From contig NZ_VIGC02000022.1 in the NCBI RefSeq assembly GCF_006569185.2, positions 47,712 to 111,711 on the forward strand: DNA of 64,000 nucleotides, read 5' to 3'. The position numbers and the translations under genes are program-made. The notes below the pieces were generated by a model. The model had not been told where the DNA came from and did no database searches. It saw only the letters and a program-made list of their open reading frames with translations. This document shows positions 45,317-54,275 of the stretch, piece after piece; position 1 is the first letter of the stretch; each line of letters begins with the position of its first letter. This stretch comes from Litorilinea aerophila. GTDB taxonomy: Bacteria > Chloroflexota > Anaerolineae > Caldilineales > Caldilineaceae.

Positions 45317-46789
45317 ATGGGTTCCCAGACCAAACCCAACATCGTGGTGATCACCGCGGATCAATGGCGGGGCGACTGCCTGGGCGGCGCAGCCAGCCCC
45401 CACCCGGCCATGACGCCCCACATCAACCAGCTGGCCGCAGAAGGCGCCCGCTTCACCCAGGCGTACGCCGACTGCCCTGTCTGCATGCCCCAGCGGGTCA
45501 CCATGCTGACCGGCCAGGTGGCCTCTCGCTTCGGACTACCCGGCAACTTCACCGTGCGCTCGCCCATCGACCGGCTGAGCAGCCTGCCCGGCCGCCTGAC
45601 CCGGGAGGCCGGCTACCAGACCAGGGCCATCGGCAAGATGCACTTCTCCCCCGGGCGGGCCCGCATGGGCTTCGAGCATGTCACCCTTCTGCCCAACGAT
45701 TATGTCAACTGGCTGGAGGGGACCCCCTACGCCGGGATGTACCGGGGCCACGGCCTGGGCGGCAACGAAGTCTACCCGACCACCGCGCCCATGCCCCAGC
45801 GGTTCACCCACACCCACTGGATCGTGGAGCAGGCCATCCGCTTCCTGGTAGAGCGGGATCCAGAGGTGCCCTTCTTCCTCTGGATTGTCTTCGAGGCGCC
45901 CCACAGCCCCTTCGACCCGCCCGCCCCCTACGATCGCATGTACGACAACTTCACCATCCCCGATCCCCTGCGGGGAAGTTGGGTCGACAGCGACGAAGAT
46001 CCCCCCTACCTGCGCGCCCAACGCATCATCCGCAAGACCCACCAGTTGAGCCCGGAAGTCATCCGGGAAAGTCGGCGCCGCTACTACGGCCTCATCTCCC
46101 AGATCGACTATGAGCTGGGCCGCTTCCTGGGCGAACTCCAGTCCCGGGGGCTCTACGACGAAACCGCCATCTTCTTCAACGCGGACCACGGCGAGCACCT
46201 GGGCGACCATGGCCTTTTCGGCAAAAGCACCTACCTCACCGGGTCGGTGGACGTGCCCTTCATCGTGCGCCTGCCCCGGGGAATGCCCATGGCCCAGCCC
46301 ACCCTGGAGATCGACACGCCCATCCTCACCGCGGACCTCTACCCCACCGTGCTGGAGCTGGCTGGTCTCTCTTCACCCGCCGAGATCGACGGCGTCTCCC
46401 TGCTGCCCTTCATCCAGGAGGGGAGGGGCGACGCCGGGCGCATCGTCTGCGGCGAGTGTGGCCCGGCAGAGAATGGCACGGCCTTCGCCACCGACGGTCA
46501 CTACAAATACATCTACTACACCAAAGGGGGCATCGAACAGCTCTTCGACCTGCACCAGGACCCGGACAACCTCCACAACCTGGCTCGGGAACCGCAGCAC
46601 GCCAGGGCCAGGGATCGGCTGCGCGGCCAGCTGGTGGCCTACCTGGAGCGCTTCCGGCGCCCCATGGTCCGAGATGGCGAGCTGCTGGTGACCGACCCCT
46701 CTCTGGATGAAGCCGCCCTCCACGCGCGCAATCCCTGGGCCTGGCGTGGCCCCCTGCGCTACGGTCAGGGCTACGGCGGAAACTGGTAG
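45317..46789 (+). CDS. Sulfatase (type I, formylglycine-dependent)
   Basis: 490 residues. PNIVVITADQWRGDCLGG (metal Asp15), CMPQRVTMLTG with FGly Cys56 and Arg60, AIGKMHFSP, then FFNADHGEHLGDHGLFGKST (second metal Asp/His pair and Lys). The tail LFDLHQDPDNLHNLAREPQ is typical of arylsulfatase/choline-sulfatase proteins. No signal peptide is visible. It is 12 bp after the permease, so a sulfated sugar is probably the imported substrate. Confidence 0.93.
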   Translation: MGSQTKPNIVVITADQWRGDCLGGAASPHPAMTPHINQLAAEGARFTQAYADCPVCMPQRVTMLTGQVASRFGLPGNFTVRSPIDRLSSLPGRLTREAGYQTRAIGKMHFSPGRARMGFEHVTLLPNDYVNWLEGTPYAGMYRGHGLGGNEVYPTTAPMPQRFTHTHWIVEQAIRFLVERDPEVPFFLWIVFEAPHSPFDPPAPYDRMYDNFTIPDPLRGSWVDSDEDPPYLRAQRIIRKTHQLSPEVIRESRRRYYGLISQIDYELGRFLGELQSRGLYDETAIFFNADHGEHLGDHGLFGKSTYLTGSVDVPFIVRLPRGMPMAQPTLEIDTPILTADLYPTVLELAGLSSPAEIDGVSLLPFIQEGRGDAGRIVCGECGPAENGTAFATDGHYKYIYYTKGGIEQLFDLHQDPDNLHNLAREPQHARARDRLRGQLVAYLERFRRPMVRDGELLVTDPSLDEAALHARNPWAWRGPLRYGQGYGGNW

Positions 46790-46791
46790 CC

Positions 46792-48054
46792 ATGAAGATC
46801 ACCGATCTGGAAGCCTACAGTGTAGCCATCCCCTTCATCGCGCCCATCTTCAGCGCCTATGGCGTCAGCTACCCCGCACGCCTGCGCACCCTGATCCGGC
46901 TCCACACTGACGTGGGTCTGGTCGGCATCGGAGAGGCGGGCGTGCCGGCCACCCACGCAGTACGCCACGGCGAACAGGTGCGCCTCTTTGAGCAGGTGGT
47001 CAAGCCCCTGGTGGTGGGCGAAAGCCCGTACGACTACCGCTACCTGCTCCAAAAGCTACGCCACATGCCGGAGGCCATCGCCATCGAACTGGCCTGTTGG
47101 GACCTGATGGGCAAGGCGGCGGGGCTGCCCGTCTACCGACTGCTGGGGGGCCACGGCTATCGAGCCCGGATCCCCACCGCGGCCTACTCTTTCTTCCGGG
47201 CGGCAGATGCCCACGGACAGCACCAAGTGGACCTGGACAACTGCGTGGAGCACGTGCTGCAGCTCATGGAGACCTACGGCTTCCGCAGTGTCAAAATGAA
47301 GCTGGGCGTCTACCCGCCAGAGCAGGAGGTCGAAGCCGTCGCCCGGGTGCGGGAGGCCATCGGGCCCCACGTGAAACTGCGCATCGACCCCAACGGCTGC
47401 TGGTCCCTGGCCACGGCCAAACGCATGCTCCGGCAGCTGGAAGTGCTGGACCTGGAATATGTGGAGGAACCCATCAAATATGTGCCGGCCCGGGTCCCCT
47501 ACACCACCCAGGCCGGCGTCCCCAGCCTGGATACCCTGGGGCTGGCGGCCCTCCGCCGCGCCACCCGGACGCCCATCGCGGTGGACGGCGCCTACCGCAT
47601 CGACCTGCTCTGGCAGGTGGCCCGGGACCAGGCCGGCGATGTGGTGCTGGGGGACATTCAGGGCGCCATGGGCATCCGGGGCCTCTTCGACTTTTTCACC
47701 ATAGCCGAGGTCCTGAACCTGCCGGCCACCCTCCACAGCGGCACGGAGATCGGCGTGCAACAGGCGGCCAAGCTCCACGTGGCCGCCGCCCGGCCGGAGC
47801 TCCATATTGCCGGCGATGCCATCTACCACGAATACGTGGACGACGTGCTGGTGGGCGGCAAGCTGCGCTATGAGGATGGCGCGATGCCGGTGCCCCAGGG
47901 CCCCGGCCTGGGGGTGGAGCTGGACGATGCCAGGCTGGCCCGGTACGAACTGACGGCGGAGAAGCATCGGGAGTACGACGAATTCTGGCAGGAGATCAAG
48001 GCGAAATACCGGATTCCACCGGCCGGGCACGACCTGCTGGTGCGCCATTTCTGA
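46792..48054 (+). CDS. Enolase-superfamily (mandelate racemase-type) enzyme
   Basis: 420 residues, starting two bases after the sulfatase stop. KMKLGVYP provides the KxK pair (Lys168, Lys170). Metal ligands are Asp199 (LRIDPNG), Glu225/Glu226 (YVEEPI) and a later Asp in the LGDIQGAMGIRGLF region. LHSGTEIGVQQAAKLHVAAA supplies the family His/Glu region. It is probably an acid-sugar dehydratase or epimerase. It completes the transport-desulfation-dehydration operon 42.0-48.05 kb. Confidence 0.9.
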   Translation: MKITDLEAYSVAIPFIAPIFSAYGVSYPARLRTLIRLHTDVGLVGIGEAGVPATHAVRHGEQVRLFEQVVKPLVVGESPYDYRYLLQKLRHMPEAIAIELACWDLMGKAAGLPVYRLLGGHGYRARIPTAAYSFFRAADAHGQHQVDLDNCVEHVLQLMETYGFRSVKMKLGVYPPEQEVEAVARVREAIGPHVKLRIDPNGCWSLATAKRMLRQLEVLDLEYVEEPIKYVPARVPYTTQAGVPSLDTLGLAALRRATRTPIAVDGAYRIDLLWQVARDQAGDVVLGDIQGAMGIRGLFDFFTIAEVLNLPATLHSGTEIGVQQAAKLHVAAARPELHIAGDAIYHEYVDDVLVGGKLRYEDGAMPVPQGPGLGVELDDARLARYELTAEKHREYDEFWQEIKAKYRIPPAGHDLLVRHF

Positions 48055-48068
48055 GTTCACTGTCCTGT

Positions 48069-48130
48069 GGAGTGCGTTTCAACGCACTTGGGGTGTGCCG
48101 GCCGATGATTTCAATCCGCGGCCCAAGGCT
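48069..48130. repeat. 64-bp double-hairpin element, copy 2 (inverted)
   Basis: AGTGCGTTTCAACGCACT (48071-48088) and CCGATGATT..AATCCGCGG are the reverse complement of the element at 26309 with about five differences. It lies just after the enolase-superfamily gene. The rest of 48131-48241 shows no gene. Confidence 0.8.
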
Positions 48131-48241
48131 TTCGGGGGCGAATGGGGATGTGTCTCACGCGGGGAAGGAAGCGTGGCGTGACGGCCCTCTTCCCAAAGGA
48201 AGATCAATGCGAGTTCGAGGGCCGTCTGCACCGGAGGGTGG

Positions 48242-48571
48242 TCAGGTCTGGAGCGCCAGTCGGCGGTTGATGATTCGCCAGAATGTGCGCACGGCTTCTG
48301 TGCGTGCGTCAAAGAAATCTTCGAAGAAACCGGGCTCGTTCAATTCCGGCGGATAAGCATACCGTTCACCGTCGTCGCCATACTCGGTCACCCAATCGCT
48401 GGGTTCAGTGGAATCAACGACGTCAAATGCATCGGCAGGGTAGAGAAAAGGCTGCCCGGCATCGTTCAACAGACGCAAATCGTCCGCCTCGATCCCAATC
48501 ACGACATATTGCTGATTCGGCGTCAAATCTGGCCACTCTGTGCTTCTCTCTGGCTTTAACTGAACGATCAT
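48242..48571 (-). CDS. Hypothetical small acidic protein, immunity-like
   Basis: 109 residues starting MIVQLKPERSTEWPDL. It is acidic, with YVVIGIEADDLRLLNDAGQP and PSDWVTEYGDDGERYAYPPE, and ends in an Arg-rich stretch (RTFWRIINRRLAL). The compact acidic make-up, small size and position five bases after another small gene resemble polymorphic-toxin immunity proteins. I do not identify the family with certainty. Confidence 0.55.
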   Translation of the reverse strand: MIVQLKPERSTEWPDLTPNQQYVVIGIEADDLRLLNDAGQPFLYPADAFDVVDSTEPSDWVTEYGDDGERYAYPPELNEPGFFEDFFDARTEAVRTFWRIINRRLALQT

Positions 48572-48576
48572 CGTTC

Positions 48577-48843
48577 CTAGACTCGCTTTCGTTTTACTTC
48601 AAAACGCCCCAATCCGTGGTGCTCGTACCAGTGATACTCGTAGAACTGCCCGTCAATTTCGAAGGGAGGACTGCTCTTTTTGACCCACTGGGAGCGGCGT
48701 CCTCCATACGTCTCCACGAGCCGTTGTACATCTCGGATGCGATTCCCCTTCGCGATCACCCGCGAACGGGCAATCAGTTCTGGTGTAAGGCGATTCAAAA
48801 GGGACACTCCTGAATCATCATGGTGCTTCCATTGGATTATCAC
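48577..48843 (-). CDS. Hypothetical small protein resembling a detached toxin C-terminal domain
   Basis: 88 residues from a GTG at 48843; a stop codon lies just upstream in frame so no long parent protein is present. [20 protein letters not shown] and [20 protein letters not shown], ending [18 protein letters not shown], is Trp/His/Lys-rich like the C-terminal cassettes of Rhs/polymorphic toxins. It precedes the immunity-like gene on the same strand. This is inference from layout and composition. Confidence 0.5.
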   Translation of the reverse strand: MIIQWKHHDDSGVSLLNRLTPELIARSRVIAKGNRIRDVQRLVETYGGRRSQWVKKSSPPFEIDGQFYEYHWYEHHGLGRFEVKRKRV

Positions 48844-48882
48844 CGAACCCTGTCAAAATTTCAAGAGGAAGGGAAAACGGGC

Positions 48883-50493
48883 ATGATCGAACGGCAGACC
48901 GACATTCTCATCGTGGGCGGGGGCCTGGGGGGCGTGGCAGCCGCCCTGGCCGCGGCCCGACTGGGCAAGGAAGTCATCCTCACCGAGGAGACCGACTGGA
49001 TCGGCGGCCAGCTGACCGCCCAGGCCGTCCCGCCCGATGAACACCCCTGGATCGAAACCACCGGCTGCACGGCCAGCTACCGACGCCTGCGCCAGGGCAT
49101 TCGCCGCTACTACTGGCGCAACTATCCCATGACCCAGGCCGCGCGGGAGGAGATGCTCCTCAACCCCGGCCAGGGCAACGTCAGCCGACTCTGCCACGAA
49201 CCCCGGGTGGCCCTGGCCGTCCTGGAGGAGATGCTGGCCCCCTACCGCTCCAACCGCCAGGTAGATGTGCTCCTGCGACACCGCCCCATCGCCGCCGAAA
49301 CCGACGGCGACCGGGTTCTGGCGGTGACCCTCCTGGATCAGGAGACGGGGAATCAGGTCACCCTCCGCGCGCCCTACATCCTGGACGCCACCGAGCTGGG
49401 CGACCTGCTGGCGTTGGCCCAGGTGGAGCATGTCATCGGCGCGGAAAGCCAGGACGAGACCGGGGAGCTCCACGCGGTCCCCGGCCCGCCCCAGCCCCTG
49501 GACCAGCAGGCCGTCACCTGGTGCTTTGCCCTGGACTACCTGCCCGGCCAGGATCACACCATCGACCGGCCGCGGGACTACGACTTCTGGCGCAGCTACC
49601 AGGCGGATTTCTGGCCAGGACCCCAGTTGGGCTGGAAGGACGTACATCCCCAGACCCTGGAGACGCGCCACCGGGGGATCTTCTTCGGCCCCCAGCAGAA
49701 CCGCCGCGGGCAGCGGACGCCCGGCGACTTCTGGCACTACCGGCGCATCCTCTACCAGGGCCACTTCCAGCCCGGCTTCTACGCCAGCGACATCACCCTG
49801 GTCAACTGGCCCCAGATCGACTACTGGCTGAAGCCGCTGGTGGGTGTCTCCGCCCAGGAGCAGGAAGCAGCCCTGGAGGGCGCCAGGCAACTCAGCCTCT
49901 CCTTCCTCTACTGGATGCAGACAGAGGCGCCCCGCCACGACGGCGGCTACGGCTACCCGGGCCTGCGCCTCCGCGCGGATGTGGTGGGCACCTCCCACGG
50001 CCTGGCCAAGTACGTCTACGTCCGGGAGAGCCGGCGCATCCGGGCCGAGTTCACCGTGCTGGAGCAGCACGTGGGCGTGGAACAGCGGAGTGGGCTGGTG
50101 GGCGCGGAGCTTTTCCCCGACAGCGTAGGCGTAGGCAGCTACCGCATCGACCTGCACCCCAGCACCGCGCCCCGCACCTACGTGGACATCAGCAGCTATC
50201 CGTTCCAGATTCCCCTGGGCGCGCTGATCCCCGTCCGGGTGGAGAACCTGCTGCCCGCCTGCAAGAACCTGGGCGTCACCCACATCACCAACGGCTGCTA
50301 TCGCCTCCACCCGGTGGAGTGGAACATCGGCGAGGCGGCCGGCGCCCTGGCCGCCTACTGCCTGGAAAAGGGGGTGACACCGCGCCAGGTACGCAACACG
50401 GAAGCCCACCTGACGGACTTCCAGGACTTGCTGGAGACGAAGCTGGGCTTTGTGCTCCAGTGGCCGGAATACGCGCGGATCACCCCCCGGTGA
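48883..50493 (+). CDS. FAD-dependent oxidoreductase
   Basis: 536 residues from the ATG at 48883, nine bases after [28 protein letters not shown] is the FAD Rossmann motif (Gly12, Gly14, Gly17), then [20 protein letters not shown]. Near the C-terminus, [20 protein letters not shown] and [20 protein letters not shown] match the FAD_oxidored family found in polysaccharide-degradation loci. Substrate unknown. Downstream a GC-rich hairpin separates it from the convergent Ldh2-family gene. Confidence 0.86.
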   Translation: MIERQTDILIVGGGLGGVAAALAAARLGKEVILTEETDWIGGQLTAQAVPPDEHPWIETTGCTASYRRLRQGIRRYYWRNYPMTQAAREEMLLNPGQGNVSRLCHEPRVALAVLEEMLAPYRSNRQVDVLLRHRPIAAETDGDRVLAVTLLDQETGNQVTLRAPYILDATELGDLLALAQVEHVIGAESQDETGELHAVPGPPQPLDQQAVTWCFALDYLPGQDHTIDRPRDYDFWRSYQADFWPGPQLGWKDVHPQTLETRHRGIFFGPQQNRRGQRTPGDFWHYRRILYQGHFQPGFYASDITLVNWPQIDYWLKPLVGVSAQEQEAALEGARQLSLSFLYWMQTEAPRHDGGYGYPGLRLRADVVGTSHGLAKYVYVRESRRIRAEFTVLEQHVGVEQRSGLVGAELFPDSVGVGSYRIDLHPSTAPRTYVDISSYPFQIPLGALIPVRVENLLPACKNLGVTHITNGCYRLHPVEWNIGEAAGALAAYCLEKGVTPRQVRNTEAHLTDFQDLLETKLGFVLQWPEYARITPR

Positions 50494-50513
50494 CCGGGGA
50501 TGCGTTTCCCTTT

Positions 50514-50541
50514 TGGGGGCGGGGACGGGTTCAGAACCCGC
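50514..50541. terminator. GC-rich hairpin between convergent genes
   Basis: GGGGACGGGTTC-A-GAACCCGCCCC lies in the 50-bp gap between genes ending at 50493 and 50544. It is a member of the GGGGCGGGTT/AACCCGCCCC family also seen at 5849 and 54117, and could serve as a bidirectional stop. Confidence 0.5.
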
Positions 50542-50543
50542 CC

Positions 50544-51554
50544 CTACGCCCAGGGGAGCGGCACCCCCAGGCGCTCGCTCGCAGCCCGGGCCGCGGCCTG
50601 CTCCATCTCGCCGTAGCGGATCCCCTCCTGGCGATACTGGGCCATGCGCTCCTCCTCGATGGCGCCTGGCAGCAGGGCCCGGTCATAGCCTGGCATGGGC
50701 TGATAGGTCTCCCGGATGTCCCGCACCATGCGGTCCACTTCGGCCCGGAAGACAGCCTCAGGCACCACCGAGTCCACGTGGATGGCCAGCACCATGCCGC
50801 CGTTGCGCGCGTTGGGATAGCGCTGGCGGATCTCGTCCGACAGGGTGAAGCCCGTGAGGCCGCCCCCCATCAGGCTGGCCACCGCGCCATAGCCGATGCT
50901 CTTGAAGAAGGCCGCCGGTATCAGGGAAAAGAGGGCTTCATACTCGGGCCCCCGCTGATCATCGGCCAGGATGCAGGTGGCCGCGTCCAGCACCACGGGC
51001 GGCTCCTGGCCCGAGGGGATGGCGAAGCAGATGGGTGGGTTGCCGAAGTAGCCCAGGTAGGCGTTGGGGTTGGGGCCGCCGCCGTCGTTGCCAAAGCGCC
51101 CCTGGTCCCGGTAGCCCTGGACCGAGAAACCGATGCAGCCGGCTTCCATGCACATGCGGGCATAGTGGCCGGCCGAGCCGTAGTGGCCGATGTAGCGTAC
51201 CAGGCCCATACCGATGCCCACCTCTTTGGCCTTGGCGATGGCCGCTTCGGTGGCCCGCACCATGGGCAGGTAGCCCAGGGTGCCATCCCCGTCGATGACC
51301 ACCGCGGTGGGCGTCTCGTGGACCTGCCGAATCTGGGGCCGGGGGTTCAGGCGCCCCTCCTCAAAGGCCCGGCAGTAGTGGTTCACTGTGCGGGTGCCGT
51401 GGCTGCGCACCCCCCGCAGATCGGAGTTGACCAGCAGGCGGCTGATGAGGGCGGCGTGGTCGGGCTCCAGCCCCACCTTTTCAAAACAGGCGGTGGCAAA
51501 GGCTAACAGCCGCTCTTCCGACACCAGCACGAAGGTTTCAGGCGGACGGTTCAT
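50544..51554 (-). CDS. Malate/L-lactate dehydrogenase (Ldh2) family oxidoreductase
   Basis: 336 residues. SDLRGVRSHGTRTVNHYCRA carries the family DxRGVxSHG signature, VRYIGHYGSAGHYARM the conserved His/Tyr, and AILADDQRG-like CILADDQRGPEYEALFSL completes the catalytic region. These NAD(P)-dependent enzymes reduce or oxidise 2-oxo acids or ureidoglycolate, 2,3-diketo-L-gulonate, or delta-piperideine-2-carboxylate. The substrate is not readable here. It is on the minus strand, divergent from the mutarotase-like gene. Confidence 0.88.
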   Translation of the reverse strand: MNRPPETFVLVSEERLLAFATACFEKVGLEPDHAALISRLLVNSDLRGVRSHGTRTVNHYCRAFEEGRLNPRPQIRQVHETPTAVVIDGDGTLGYLPMVRATEAAIAKAKEVGIGMGLVRYIGHYGSAGHYARMCMEAGCIGFSVQGYRDQGRFGNDGGGPNPNAYLGYFGNPPICFAIPSGQEPPVVLDAATCILADDQRGPEYEALFSLIPAAFFKSIGYGAVASLMGGGLTGFTLSDEIRQRYPNARNGGMVLAIHVDSVVPEAVFRAEVDRMVRDIRETYQPMPGYDRALLPGAIEEERMAQYRQEGIRYGEMEQAAARAASERLGVPLPWA

Positions 51555-51679
51555 GGCGAAACTCCTTCTAGAATTGGTTCAGGGAGAATGGGAGAGAATG
51601 TCGGTATGTCGGGGTTCCCCCATCATTATCCCATCCCAGGAGAAAAAAGGGGAAGTTTCGGAGCTCCTACCGGGTACTT

Positions 51680-51707
51680 TTGCGAATGGTGCCCCATGTA
51701 CTAGAAT
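51680..51707 (+). promoter_or_regulatory. Possible promoter for the mutarotase-like gene
   Basis: TTGCGA (51680-51685), 16-base spacer, TAGAAT (51702-51707), about 110 bases upstream of the ATG at 51819. The match is moderate; the rest of 51555-51818 holds no gene I can support. Confidence 0.35.
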
Positions 51708-51818
51708 GGATCTGCCGTTCCTTTCGTCGCAAGGTCCCGTGCCTGGCAGCCGACCCTGTAGCCTCCATCCGCGCCACGGCACACCACCTGGCGCCATGCT
51801 CACAGGAGCCATCAGCCT

Positions 51819-52685
51819 ATGTTCACCCTGGAAAATGATACCCTCGCGGTCTCCATCCTGGATCCCGAGAACGACCTGGACCGGTGTGGATCCCGCTACT
51901 GTGTGGGCGGCTACATCTACCAGGTCACCGACCGGAAGCGGGGGCCCCTGCTCAGCGGCCCCCAGTACCCGGACCCCTTTCCCGACGTTTTCGACGGACA
52001 GGGCGCGCCGGACATGTTCGTGGCTGCGCTGGGGGCAGATGCCGCCCCTGTGGGCGGCGAGGTGGGCGTCATCGGCGTGGGCCGGGTGCGCCGCAGCAGC
52101 CCGGTGGAGCCTTTCTCCGTCCGCCACAACCCACACGTGATCGAATTCGTCCCCTGGACGGTGGAGGCCGGCCCGACGGCCATCACCATGGCCACCGGGC
52201 ACACCTTTGGCCCCTGGGCCTACCGCTTGACCCGCCAGGTGGAACTCCACGGGCGCACCCTCCTATCGCGAACCCACATCCAAAGCCTGGGGGAAGCCCC
52301 CTTGCCCATCGTCTGGTTTGCCCATCCCTTCTTTCCCTGGCCGGCCGGTCCGGAAATCTGTCGCTTTTCCATACCTGTCAACCTGCCCGAGCAAGAGGCA
52401 GCCAGGAGCGGCTACTACCTGGACGACGCCGGCTACATCTGCCGCAAATCCGACTACGACTGGGCCCGGGGCTGCTACCAGGCCCTGGACTTCCGCCCCA
52501 CCGGCGACCCCCTGGTGGTGGAACAGCGCCACCCGGTGCTCGGCCGGGTGACGGCGGAAACCGACTTTCCGCCGTCCTTTCTGCCCATCTGGGGCAATGA
52601 CCGCACGTTCTCGTTTGAGCCCTATTTCCAGACAGAACTGGCCCGGCATGAAGCGGCCACATGGTCCATTCGCTACCAGTTCTAG
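51819..52685 (+). CDS. Galactose mutarotase/aldose 1-epimerase-like protein
   Basis: 288 residues without a signal peptide. RYCVGGYIYQVTDRKRGPLL, LSRTHIQSLGEAPLPIVWFA and HPFFPWP fit the all-beta galactose-mutarotase-like (supersandwich) fold, with the His of HPFFPWP a candidate acid. Its divergence from GalM is large; it may bind or epimerise an acid sugar, or belong to an uncharacterised branch. It lies 33 bp before the ABC ATPase gene. Confidence 0.6.
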   Translation: MFTLENDTLAVSILDPENDLDRCGSRYCVGGYIYQVTDRKRGPLLSGPQYPDPFPDVFDGQGAPDMFVAALGADAAPVGGEVGVIGVGRVRRSSPVEPFSVRHNPHVIEFVPWTVEAGPTAITMATGHTFGPWAYRLTRQVELHGRTLLSRTHIQSLGEAPLPIVWFAHPFFPWPAGPEICRFSIPVNLPEQEAARSGYYLDDAGYICRKSDYDWARGCYQALDFRPTGDPLVVEQRHPVLGRVTAETDFPPSFLPIWGNDRTFSFEPYFQTELARHEAATWSIRYQF

Positions 52686-52718
52686 GTTCGACCTGTCTCG
52701 TCCGGAGCACCATCCCCC

Positions 52719-53873
52719 ATGGCCACCATTCAGCTCGTTAACATCACCAGAACCTTTACTCGACCTGCCCCTACCCGACCCGGCGCCGAGAATGGCACCG
52801 GGAACGGCACTGGCACGTTGACAGGGCCGATCCGGGCCCTGGACCAGGTGAACCTCACCATTCCCGATGGCACCACCCTGGCGGTGTTGGGTCCTTCGGG
52901 CTGTGGCAAGAGCACCCTGCTGCGGGTGATCGCCGGCCTGGATCGGGAATACCAGGGCACCGTGCTCTACGATGGCCGCCCCATGGAAGATGTGCCGCCC
53001 AAGGAACGGCATATCGGCATGGTCTTCCAAAACTACGCCCTCTATCCCCACTTCCACGGCCACGGCAACCTGGCCTTCTTCTTCCGGCTGCGCCGAACCC
53101 CGGATCGGGAGACGGAGGAACGGATCCGCATCACGTCGGAGATCATGGGCATCGGCTTCCGCCAGCTGCTGGGCCGCAAGCCTGGCACCCTCTCCGGCGG
53201 CGAACAACAGCGGCTGGCCATCGGCCGGGCCATTGTGCGCAACCCCCAGCTGTTCCTGTTCGACGAGCCCCTCTCCAACCTGGACGCCCGCCTGCGGGTC
53301 CAGACGCGGATCGAGATCAAGCGGCTCCTGCGCCAATTCGGCATCACCGCCGTCTACGTCACCCACGACCAGGTCGAAGCCTTCACCCTGGGCGACCAGA
53401 TCGCGGTTATGCGGCAGGGGCGCATCGAGCAGGTGGGCGACTATGCCACCCTGCGGGAGAAGCCAGCCAGCACCTTTGTGGCCAGCTTCCTGGGAAGCCA
53501 TCCCATGAACCTGATCCCCGGCGGCCTGGTCAGCGACGGCGTGCTGGTCATCGCCGGCCAGCAGATTTCCCTGCCGCCTTGGGTACAGAACCAGGTCCAC
53601 CAGGGACAGGCCCTGACCCTGGGCGCCCGGCCCGAGGCCGCCTGCTGGAAGAAGGCCGGCGGGGGGCTGGCCCTGCAGGGGGTGGTGGAAGTGTTGGAAC
53701 CCGACTTCGCCCAGCGCACTCAGGTGGTCTATTTGCGGGTGGGCTCCCGGCTGGTGGCAGCCGCTGCTACCATGGACGATTTCCTGCTCCTGGGGCAGGA
53801 GGTAACTGTCTACTTCCCCCAGGAGGCCCTCTTCTGGTTCGATGAAGCCAGCGGCCGGCGGCTGGCCCCTTGA
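52719..53873 (+). CDS. ABC sugar transporter ATP-binding protein, MsmX/UgpC type
   Basis: 384 residues. Walker [11 protein letters not shown]-loop [11 protein letters not shown], signature [15 protein letters not shown], Walker [17 protein letters not shown] and H-loop VYVTHDQ are complete. The C-terminal part is a TOBE/OB-type regulatory domain as in MalK/UgpC. An insert of Gly/Thr/Asn repeats ([12 protein letters not shown], about 28-39) before strand 2 is unusual. Permeases of this importer are about 7-9 kb upstream, without their own ATPase. Confidence 0.92.
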   Translation: MATIQLVNITRTFTRPAPTRPGAENGTGNGTGTLTGPIRALDQVNLTIPDGTTLAVLGPSGCGKSTLLRVIAGLDREYQGTVLYDGRPMEDVPPKERHIGMVFQNYALYPHFHGHGNLAFFFRLRRTPDRETEERIRITSEIMGIGFRQLLGRKPGTLSGGEQQRLAIGRAIVRNPQLFLFDEPLSNLDARLRVQTRIEIKRLLRQFGITAVYVTHDQVEAFTLGDQIAVMRQGRIEQVGDYATLREKPASTFVASFLGSHPMNLIPGGLVSDGVLVIAGQQISLPPWVQNQVHQGQALTLGARPEAACWKKAGGGLALQGVVEVLEPDFAQRTQVVYLRVGSRLVAAAATMDDFLLLGQEVTVYFPQEALFWFDEASGRRLAP

Positions 53874-53921
53874 GTGACAGCCCAGGACAGGGCCCGCCGT
53901 CCATTTGCGATGTGCCCAAGC

Positions 53922-54222
53922 AGGCGCAGCTCGTAGCTGCGCAGCCGTCGCCCTCCCGTCACCCGCCTGGGCTGGTGAAACCGTGCGGCCGGAGGCACAC
54001 CTACGGCCAGCAAGGACGACGGTACCCCGTCGATCCGGCCACCTCCGGCGGGCCGGAGACCCGCCCTACGTATCCGTCGCGTCCAATCCGCGCGAATGAC
54101 AGCCCTGGCGGTACCGGGCGGGGCAAGCCCCGCCCCGACGAAAACGGGCACCCCGTCGTAGGCGCAGCTCGTAGCTGCGCAGCCCTCGCCCTCCCTTCAC
54201 CCGCCTGGGCTGGTGAAACCGT
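53922..54222. repeat. 63-bp direct repeat with intervening GC-rich hairpins
   Basis: A 63-bp unit (53922-53984) recurs at 54160-54222 with two differences; each starts with GCGCAGCT-CGT-AGCTGCGC and ends GGGCTGGTGAAACCGT. Between them lies GGGCGGGGCAAGCCCCGCCCC, a relative of the hairpins at 5849. This fills the roughly 400-bp gap before the esterase-like gene; I see no gene in it. Confidence 0.72.
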
Positions 54223-54275
54223 AATGACAGCCCCACCATCAGGCCGCCTGGCCTCACCTTTGCAAGGGAATGCCC

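Noticed and set aside
26309..48130. Composite transposon bounded by the inverted 64-bp element
   Set aside because: No transposase or integrase gene is visible inside or next to it, and no target duplication could be shown, so I report only the repeats.
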